From positions 327,786 through 391,785 of the forward strand of contig NZ_JAJSEC010000004.1 in assembly GCF_021272185.1 (NCBI RefSeq): a DNA stretch of 64,000 nucleotides, given 5' to 3'. Numbering within the stretch: the first letter of the stretch is position 1; every line of letters begins with the position of its first letter. Shown here piece after piece: positions 19,018-24,843 of the stretch. The notes beneath the pieces are model-generated. The model did not search any database. It was not told the DNA's origin and saw only the letters and a list, made by a program, of their open reading frames with translations. A program made the position numbers and the translations under genes. This DNA comes from Roseivivax sp. GX 12232. GTDB taxonomy: Bacteria > Pseudomonadota > Alphaproteobacteria > Rhodobacterales > Rhodobacteraceae.

Positions 19018-19671
19018 TCACTCGGGCAGCTTGGCCATCCGCAGGTAGGGCAGCACGGTCTGATACTGGCCGAAGCGCTCGCGGGCGTCCTCGTCGCTGA
19101 CGGTCGCGGGGATCACCACGTCCTCGCCCACCGACCAGTTGGCCGGGGTCGCGACGGTATGGGTCGCGGCGGTCTGCAACCCGTCGAGGGCGCGCAGCAC
19201 CTCGGCGAAGTTGCGGCCGACGTTCATCGGGTAGGTCATCGACAGCTTCAGCTGCTTGTCCGGCCCGATGATGAAGACCGCGCGCACGGTGGCGGTGTCG
19301 TTGGGGGTGCGGCCGTCGGGCAGATAGGCCTCGGCGGGCAGCATGCCGAAGGCCTTGGAGACCTCGAGCCCGCTGTCGGCGATGATCGGGAAGGCGGGGT
19401 CGGCGCCGCCGGCCTTCTCGATGTCCTTCTTCCAGGACTTGTGCTCCTCGACGCCGTCGACGGAGACGCCGATCACCTTGACGCCGCGCTTGTCCCATTC
19501 GTCCTTGAGCTGGGCCACGGCGCCGAACTCGGTGGTGCAGACGGGGGTGAAGTCCTTGGGGTGCGAGAAGAGGATCGCCCAGCTGTCGCCGACCCACTCG
19601 TGCAGGCTGAAGGAGCCGAGGTCGGTCTCGACGGTGAGATCGGGGATCGTTTCGTTGATGCGCAGGGACAT
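19018..19671 (-). CDS. 1-Cys peroxiredoxin (Prx6 type)
   Basis: A 217-aa peroxidase of the Prx6 subfamily, which reduces hydrogen peroxide and organic peroxides in the cytoplasm. The peroxidatic cysteine is C45 in SHPKDFTPVCTTEFG, and I see no other cysteine, so this is a true 1-Cys enzyme that needs an external thiol. The long C-terminal extension of the subfamily is present (NWSVGEDVVIPATVSDEDA). A strong AGGAGG site precedes ATG 19671. It is divergent from an aldehyde dehydrogenase gene across 144 bases. Confidence 0.94.
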   Translation of the reverse strand: MSLRINETIPDLTVETDLGSFSLHEWVGDSWAILFSHPKDFTPVCTTEFGAVAQLKDEWDKRGVKVIGVSVDGVEEHKSWKKDIEKAGGADPAFPIIADSGLEVSKAFGMLPAEAYLPDGRTPNDTATVRAVFIIGPDKQLKLSMTYPMNVGRNFAEVLRALDGLQTAATHTVATPANWSVGEDVVIPATVSDEDARERFGQYQTVLPYLRMAKLPE

Positions 19672-19815
19672 GAGGACCTCCTATCGGGGTGTGACGCCTT
19701 CTACCTAATGGGAAGCGCGGGCCATTGCATCCCCTCGGGCGCGGTATCATTCTCATGCGGAAGATGATCAAATTTCGCGCCGCCCCCGGGGGCGGCCCGA
19801 GCCGGGGGAAAGACC

Positions 19816-21261
19816 ATGATCGACAAGCGCGAGTTCTACATCGACGGGGCCTGGATGGCGCCGAAAGAGGGGCGCGACCACGCGGTGGTCGACCCCGCCA
19901 CCGAAGAGCCCTTTGCCACCATCTCGCTGGGCGGCCAGGCCGACACCGATGCCGCCGTGGCCGCCGCGCGGGCGGCGCTGCCGGGCTGGATGGCGACCCC
20001 GCCGGCCGAGCGCATCGCCGCGGTCGAGCGGCTCGCCGCCGCCTACCAGGAGCGCACCGAGGACCTCGCCCAGGCGATGAGCCGCGAGATGGGCGCCCCG
20101 ATCGACCTGGCGCGCAAGAGCCAGGCCATGGCCGGGGCCTTCCACCTGAAGAACTTCATCCGCGCCGCCAAGGACTTCGCCTGGGAGGCGCCGCTCGGCG
20201 ATCACGCGCCGAACGACCGGATCATCCACGAGGCGGTGGGCGTCTGCGCGCTGATCACGCCCTGGAACTGGCCGATGAACCAGATCACCCTGAAGGTCGG
20301 CGCGGCGGCGGTCGCGGGCAACACCATGGTGCTGAAGCCCTCCGAGGAAAGCCCGCTCTCGGCGATGATCTTCGCCGAATGCATCGAGGCGGCGGGCTTC
20401 CCCGAGGGTGTCTTCAACCTGGTCAACGGCGACGGCGCGGGCGTGGGCTCGCAGCTCTCGGCGCATCCCGATGTCGACATGGTCAGCTTCACAGGCTCGA
20501 CCCGCGCCGGGCGGCTCATTTCCATCGCCGCGGCGGACACGCTGAAGCGCGTGCACCTCGAGCTCGGCGGCAAGGGCGCGAACCTGATCTTCTCCGATGC
20601 CGACGACAAGGCGGTGAAGCGCGGCGTGTTGCACATGATGCAGAACACCGGCCAGAGCTGTAACGCGCCCTCGCGGATGATGGTCGAGGCGGGCATCTAC
20701 GACCGTGTCGTCGAAGAGGCCGCCGAGGTCGCGGGCAAGGTCACGGTCGGGCCCTCCTCCGAGGAGGGGCGGCACATCGGCCCGGTGGTGAACCGCACCC
20801 AGTGGGACAAGATCCAGGGCCTGATCCAGACCGGCATCGACGAGGGCGCGCGGCTGGTCGCCGGGGGCCCCGGCCTGCCCGAGGGCGTGAACAAGGGCTA
20901 CTACGTGCGCCCGACGGTCTTCGCCGATGTCACCCCTGAAATGACCATCGCCCAGGAGGAGATCTTCGGTCCGGTCCTGTCGATCATGCGCTTCGAGGAC
21001 GAGGCCGAGGCGCTGCGGATCGCCAATGACACGCCCTACGGGCTGACCAACTACGTGCAGACCCAGGACGGCGCGCGGCGCAACCGGCTGGCGCGCGGGC
21101 TGCGCTCGGGCATGGTCGAGATGAACGGCGAAAGCCGCGGGCCCGGTTCGCCCTTCGGCGGCATGAAGATGTCCGGCAACGGCCGCGAGGGCGGGCCCTG
21201 GGGCATCCATGACTTCGTGGAGGTGAAGGCCGTGGCCGGCTGGGATCCCGAGGCGGCCTGA
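19816..21261 (+). CDS. Aldehyde dehydrogenase (NAD(P)-dependent)
   Basis: A 481-aa class 3-like aldehyde dehydrogenase. The catalytic residues are all present: Asn151 (TPWNWPMNQ), Glu249 (LELGGKGANLIF) and nucleophile Cys282 (NTGQSCNAPSRM). The cofactor motif is FTGSTRAGR and the C-terminal FGGMKMSGNGREGG is complete. Family members oxidise a range of aliphatic and aromatic aldehydes, so the substrate cannot be fixed. It is monocistronic, ending at a strong terminator, and faces the GntR regulator gene convergently. Confidence 0.93.
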   Translation: MIDKREFYIDGAWMAPKEGRDHAVVDPATEEPFATISLGGQADTDAAVAAARAALPGWMATPPAERIAAVERLAAAYQERTEDLAQAMSREMGAPIDLARKSQAMAGAFHLKNFIRAAKDFAWEAPLGDHAPNDRIIHEAVGVCALITPWNWPMNQITLKVGAAAVAGNTMVLKPSEESPLSAMIFAECIEAAGFPEGVFNLVNGDGAGVGSQLSAHPDVDMVSFTGSTRAGRLISIAAADTLKRVHLELGGKGANLIFSDADDKAVKRGVLHMMQNTGQSCNAPSRMMVEAGIYDRVVEEAAEVAGKVTVGPSSEEGRHIGPVVNRTQWDKIQGLIQTGIDEGARLVAGGPGLPEGVNKGYYVRPTVFADVTPEMTIAQEEIFGPVLSIMRFEDEAEALRIANDTPYGLTNYVQTQDGARRNRLARGLRSGMVEMNGESRGPGSPFGGMKMSGNGREGGPWGIHDFVEVKAVAGWDPEAA

Positions 21262-21285
21262 GCCGTTGCAGCAGTCGAAATGAAG

Positions 21286-21320
21286 AACCCCCGGCAACAC
21301 CGCCGGGGGTTTTTTGTTTT
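21286..21320 (+). terminator. Rho-independent terminator of the aldehyde dehydrogenase gene
   Basis: AACCCCCGGC (21286-21295) pairs with GCCGGGGGTT (21302-21311) around a six-base AACACC loop, followed by TTTTTTGTTTT. Confidence 0.93.
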
Positions 21321-21373
21321 GCGAGAGGCGCGCAGGCCCCGCTCGGCGGGTTCACGTCTGGACAGCCGCCCGC

Positions 21374-22048
21374 TCAGGCGACCAGCATCTTCAGCCCCTG
21401 CGTCACGTCCGAGCGCACCGCGAGCCGCAGCGAGGGCTCGTCGCCCGCCTTCAGCGCCGCGATGATCAACCGGTGGTATTGCGGCGCCTCGGTGCGCCTG
21501 AGCCGCGCGTAAAGCGCCCGCATCGTCGGCCCGAGCTGCAGCCAGACGGTCTCGGCCATGGCCAGCATGGCCGGCGCCTGGGCGCGCAGGTAGAGCGTGC
21601 GGTGAAACTCGAGGTTGGTGCGGATGTAGCCCACCGCGTCGCGGTTCGAGACCACGTCCGAGATCGCGCTGTTGATGGTCTGGAGCCGGTCGATCAGCGC
21701 GATATGCGCGCGGGGCAGGGCGCGGGAGGCGAGCTCGACCTCGATCAGCGCGCGCAGGGCGGCCAGCTCCTCGATCCGCTCCGAGGTCAGCTCGGGCGTG
21801 CCGATCCGCCCCGAGGCCGACATCGAGAGCGCGCCTTCCGCGACCAGCCGGTTCACCGCCTCGCGGGCGGGCGTCATGGAGACGCCGAACTCGCGCCCGA
21901 TGCCGCGCAGGGTCAGGGGCTCGCCCGGGGCCATCTGGCCGAACATGATGCGCGAGCGCAGCCCGCGGTAGACGCGGTCATGCGCCGAAGGCGCGGCCTC
22001 GGCGACGCGGGGGGCGGTCACGGGCCCGGGGCGGGGTGTCGATAACAT
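21374..22048 (-). CDS. GntR-family regulator, FCD (FadR-like) subgroup
   Basis: A 224-aa regulator. The N-terminal winged helix-turn-helix spans about 24-85 (RSRIMFGQMAPGEPLTLRGI, EFGVSMTPAREAVNRLVAEG). The all-helical FCD ligand domain follows (about 95-220), with candidate metal ligands in NLEFHRTLY and QYHRLI. FCD regulators usually sense organic acids or acyl compounds. A perfect palindrome lies ten bases upstream of its ATG, suggesting autoregulation. It faces away from the dehydrogenase, so it could still control it, but nothing shows this directly. Confidence 0.92.
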   Translation of the reverse strand: MLSTPRPGPVTAPRVAEAAPSAHDRVYRGLRSRIMFGQMAPGEPLTLRGIGREFGVSMTPAREAVNRLVAEGALSMSASGRIGTPELTSERIEELAALRALIEVELASRALPRAHIALIDRLQTINSAISDVVSNRDAVGYIRTNLEFHRTLYLRAQAPAMLAMAETVWLQLGPTMRALYARLRRTEAPQYHRLIIAALKAGDEPSLRLAVRSDVTQGLKMLVA

Positions 22049-22058
22049 GGGCCAGATG

Positions 22059-22068
22059 TGTGATCACA
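22059..22068. promoter_or_regulatory. Putative GntR operator TGTGATCACA
   Basis: A perfect 10-bp palindrome sits ten bases before the gntR start codon. Position and symmetry suit an autoregulatory operator for an FCD-type GntR protein. Only one such site was noticed in the spacer. Confidence 0.5.
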
Positions 22069-22203
22069 AATGCCGCCGCGGTCAATCGGGAAAGCGTCTG
22101 GCGGGGTGGTGAAGGGCAGGTGCAAAGAGGAGGAGCGGGGAGCGTATTGTGCCGCTCCCCTTGGGAGCGCGTGGCCTGTGCGCTACGGACGGCCCTCCGC
22201 GTT

Positions 22204-22230
22204 AAGCTACCGAAGCTACCGAAGCTACCG
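22204..22230. repeat. Nonamer AAGCTACCG x3
   Basis: Three perfect tandem copies of AAGCTACCG lie in the spacer between gntR and the SprT-like gene. Neither flank shows further copies. Confidence 0.85.
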
Positions 22231-22304
22231 GGCCCCGGCGTGTCTCAGCCGCCCCGTCAGTGCAACGCACTCCGCGCCGCCTCGCCAGGACGGCCACCCG
22301 ACCT

Positions 22305-23009
22305 TCACTCCGCGTCCCCCGCCTCGAAGCGGTAGCGGTGCAGACCCGTCCCGTGCCGGCGCAGCCAATCGCGCGGGGCCGACCAATCGCCGTAGAGCCG
22401 CGTGACCAGCGCCCAGAAGCGCCGCGAATGGTTCATCTCCTGCAGATGCGCCACCTCGTGGGCGGCCACGTAGTCCAGCACCTCGGGCGGCGCGAGGATC
22501 AGCCGCCAGGAATAGGACAGCGCCCCCTCCGAGGAGCAGGACCCCCAGCGCGAGCGCGTGTCCCTCAGCGTGATCCGGCTGTAGTCCCGCCCGAGGCTGC
22601 GCGCGTGCCGGTCCGAGGCCTCGGCCAGCCGCTCGCGCGCCAGGGTCTTCAGGAAGCCCAGCGCGCGCGGAGCGATTCGCGCCTCGGGTCCGGGCACCAG
22701 CAGCGCGCCCTCGTGCAAAGTGACCCGCCGCCCGGTGCCGGGAGTGATGAGACGCGGGCGTCCCTCGATCGGCAGTTCGGCCCCGGGGCCGATCGCCACG
22801 GGCGCCTCCTGCTGGGCCAGGTGGCCGCGCAGCCAGCCCTCCTTTTCGCGCAGGAAGGCCAGCCCCTCGCGCTCGGGCACGCGCGCGGGCAGGGTCAGCG
22901 TCACCCGCCCGTCGATGCCCGACATCCTGAGCGAGATCCGCCGCGCGCGCTTGGAGCGGCGCAGCGTGACCGCGATGGGCGGGTTGCCGGCAAGTTCGAT
23001 CACACCCAT
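22305..23009 (-). CDS. SprT/YgjP-like zinc metallopeptidase (M48-type, DUF45)
   Basis: A 234-aa protein of the YgjP/DUF45 group. The zinc-peptidase motif HEVAH is in YVAAHEVAHLQEMNHSRRFW, with the third ligand region (MNHSRRFWALV). The N-terminal RRSKRARRISLRM and the RSRWGSCSSEGALSYSWRL motif are typical. Cellular role is poorly known; related SprT proteins act on DNA-protein crosslinks. It lies alone on the minus strand, divergent from the TIGR02300 gene across about 115 bases. Confidence 0.9.
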   Translation of the reverse strand: MGVIELAGNPPIAVTLRRSKRARRISLRMSGIDGRVTLTLPARVPEREGLAFLREKEGWLRGHLAQQEAPVAIGPGAELPIEGRPRLITPGTGRRVTLHEGALLVPGPEARIAPRALGFLKTLARERLAEASDRHARSLGRDYSRITLRDTRSRWGSCSSEGALSYSWRLILAPPEVLDYVAAHEVAHLQEMNHSRRFWALVTRLYGDWSAPRDWLRRHGTGLHRYRFEAGDAE

Positions 23010-23125
23010 ATGGGCCTCTGACAGATGCAGCGGGGCGCGCGTGTCAAAGCCTTTGACACCGCCCGGGCCTTATGGCAGGTGCCCCGAATTGTCCGCAAGA
23101 ACGACGAGATTGAAAGGGACTTCGC

Positions 23126-23449
23126 ATGGCGAAGGAAGAATGGGGCGTCAAACGGGTCTGCCCGACGACCGGCAAGCGGTTCTACGACCTGAACCAGGAT
23201 CCGGTGATCAGCCCTTACACGGGTGAGGTCGTCGAGGTCGAGACCGGCAAGCGCAGCATGATCGCCGCGGATTCCGCCGATGGTGCGAGCCGCAAGTCCA
23301 AGTCGAAGAAATCCGAAGAGACCGAGTCGACCGAGGACGATGATGTCGATGTCGACCTGGGCGACGACGACGTTCTGGACGACGACGAGGACGACGACAA
23401 CGTCTCGCTGGACGAGATCGCGGACGTCTCCGAGAACGACGACGACTGA
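23126..23449 (+). CDS. TIGR02300-family acidic protein
   Basis: A 107-aa protein with a conserved N-terminus (MAKEEWGVKRVCPTTGKRFY and DLNQDPVISPYTGE) and an extremely acidic C-terminal tail of Asp and Glu. This is the alphaproteobacterial TIGR02300 family; function unknown. The single CPTTG motif could bind metal only with partners. It is followed 100 bases later by tRNA-Ala, the usual neighbour in many Rhodobacteraceae as far as I recall. AAGGGAC at 23114-23120 serves as ribosome site. Confidence 0.9.
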   Translation: MAKEEWGVKRVCPTTGKRFYDLNQDPVISPYTGEVVEVETGKRSMIAADSADGASRKSKSKKSEETESTEDDDVDVDLGDDDVLDDDEDDDNVSLDEIADVSENDDD

Positions 23450-23550
23450 TCCGGGCGGGCCTTGGCGAAAAGGGAAATTTTCCCCTTGAACCCCCAGGGC
23501 CCACTCGATATCTGACGCGACACACGGCCTCGAGGGGCCGCGTCAGGAAC

Positions 23551-23626
23551 GGGGCCTTAGCTCAGCTGGGAGAGCGCCTGCATGGCATGCAGGAGGTCAG
23601 GGGTTCGATCCCCCTAGGCTCCACCA
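23551..23626 (+). tRNA. tRNA-Ala (anticodon GGC)
   Basis: This 76-base gene folds into a complete cloverleaf. Acceptor GGGGCCT pairs with AGGCTCC, the anticodon stem CCTGC/GCAGG encloses loop ATGGCAT with GGC at positions 34-36, the T-arm has loop TTCGATC, and CCA is encoded. Confidence 0.97.
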
Positions 23627-23650
23627 ACCTCCTCTTGCGGGAGGGATGGG

Positions 23651-23680
23651 AACCGCCCTTGGGGGCGGTTTTTTGTTTTT
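23651..23680 (+). terminator. Terminator after tRNA-Ala
   Basis: AACCGCCC pairs with GGGCGGTT around a short TTGG loop, followed by TTTTGTTTTT. Confidence 0.93.
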
Positions 23681-23809
23681 GGGGTTGGTGGTTTGGAGCG
23701 CGAATGGCGCGGGGTCGTAGTGCGGCGCACCGCTCCGCTCAGTTCCGGGATCAACGCGTAATCTTTCGCCGTCTCCCACCTCTCCACGACCTCCCACCGT
23801 CAGCCACCC

Positions 23810-24006
23810 AAAGCCCCTCCTTTGCGCCCGAACAGCACCGAAGGTGCCACGCAGAGGCCCAAGCGGCCTCTTGTGTCCGAAGGGCACCTAAGCGGCCACG
23901 CTGAGTCCAAAGCCCCTCCTTGCGTCCGAACAGTTCCGAAGGTGGCCCGCAGGGGCCCAAGCGACGTCTTGCGTCCGAAGGGCACCGAAGATGCCACGCT
24001 GGGTCC
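23810..24006 (+). repeat. Tandem array of the dispersed element's head, 48-51 bp x4
   Basis: Four units at 23810-23860 (51 bp), 23861-23908 (48), 23909-23958 (50) and 23959-24006 (48) run directly into element copy C, whose own head is the fifth unit. Each unit has the frame AAGC...CTTG(C/T)G(C/T)CCGAA..., and odd and even units are more alike than neighbours, giving a dimer of about 98 bp. The GNA hairpin is intact only in unit 1 and in copy C. The array sits between tRNA-Ala and the mscS-type gene. Confidence 0.85.
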
Positions 24007-24017
24007 AAAGCCGCTTC

Positions 24018-24186
24018 TTGCGCCCGAATAGCACCGAAGGTGCCGGGCGCGCGCCGGACCGGCCCCTTGGGCCGGCGCTCCTTGGAGTGGTGCGCTTAGC
24101 TTGTCGTTTGTCCTGACCTTGCTGGGATAAAGCGCATAGCTCAGAGGGCAGCAGCGCCGGCCCCCGGTCCGGCGCGCGCCCTCTGG
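24018..24186 (+). repeat. Dispersed structured element, copy C
   Basis: A complete plus-oriented copy. The head hairpin is GCACC-GAA-GGTGC at 24031-24043. The arm-to-arm core is 24046-24180, exactly 135 bp, with GGCGCGCGCCGGACCGG at 24046-24062 and its reverse complement at 24164-24180. The left arm carries a nested hairpin CCGGCCC-CTT-GGGCCGG. Conserved central blocks are CTTAGC, TGACCTTGCTGGGATAAAGC and CAGCAGCGCCGG. Confidence 0.92.
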
Positions 24187-24389
24187 TGCGCAGGGTTGAG
24201 AGGGCAGAGGGGCGGTGCGTTTCGGCGACGGGGTGGGGGCTGCCGTCCCGGGGGTGTGGGGCGCCGGGAGAGTGGAGCGATTGGCCCGCATTGCTGAGCG
24301 CAGTGTGGTCATCGGTTCCGAACCAGCCGCCTCTGCTTTTGAGCCCACCGTTCCCGCTCGGAATCACCCGATCCCGCTTCCAACCACCC

Positions 24390-24564
24390 GAGCCGCTCCG
24401 ATGCACCGGCCTTCACGCCACGCGAGCCCGCGTCGACGCGCTGGCCTTCACGCCACCCCAGCCCGCTCCGATGCGCCGGCCGTCACGGCACGCCACGCCG
24501 CTCCAATCCGCCGGCCTTCACGCCACCCCAGCCCGCTCCGATCTGCCGACCTTCGCTCCACGCC
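24390..24564. repeat. Tandem repeat, exact 35 bp period, 5 copies
   Basis: Units begin at 24390, 24425, 24460, 24495 and 24530. The consensus runs AGCCCGCTCCGATGCGCCGG, then CCTTCACGCCACCCC. Substitutions occur in every unit but no insertions or deletions, so the period is strict. Behind it a looser pair of AGGCG(C/T)TCC(G/A)AGCCAAG words recurs at 24570 and 24657. No gene is present. Confidence 0.9.
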
Positions 24565-24783
24565 ACCCCAGGCGCTCCGAGCCAAGGGACCGGCTCCAAA
24601 CGACGCACCCCACACCGAAATCCCACTGCTCTCAACCCAATCCCCGACGCCACCACAGGCGTTCCAAGCCAAGGGACCACACCCAAATCCCACCGCCCGC
24701 AACCCACTCCCCCGTGAACACCCCGGGAACACAACCGACTACTTGGTTGTTATGGGCCAAACCTTGCGCGATACCATCCCCTC

Positions 24784-24812
24784 GGCGGCCCCGGCCTTCG
24801 GGGCCGTTTTGC
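24784..24812 (+). terminator. Terminator-like hairpin before the MscS-type gene
   Basis: CGGCCCCGG and CCGGGGCCG arms enclose a CTT-type loop and are followed by TTTT. It ends 30 bases before the start codon, so it may stop read-through from upstream or act as a leader attenuator. Confidence 0.55.
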
Positions 24813-24843
24813 CGTCGTAAGGACCAGTAACGAGGGACCGTCG

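Larger units (their letters stand above)
24187..24840. other. Long non-coding spacer with repeats before the MscS-type gene
   Basis: The 24.2-24.8 kb stretch contains the 35-bp array, the AGCCAAGGGACC pair and, at about 24784-24810, a GC hairpin followed by TTTT (CGGCCCCGG...CCGTTTT). Open frames exist but read as low-complexity Pro/Arg/Ser and overlap in several frames. No RNA gene recognised. Confidence 0.6.

Noticed and set aside
23551..23626. tRNA-Ala as an integration site with an adjacent mobile island
   Set aside because: There is no integrase and no duplicated tRNA 3-prime end in the following 1.2 kb; the flank holds only repeats.
24390..24564. CRISPR array
   Set aside because: Units are contiguous without unique spacers, are not partly palindromic as CRISPR repeats often are, and no cas gene is present. 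The same holds for the other arrays.
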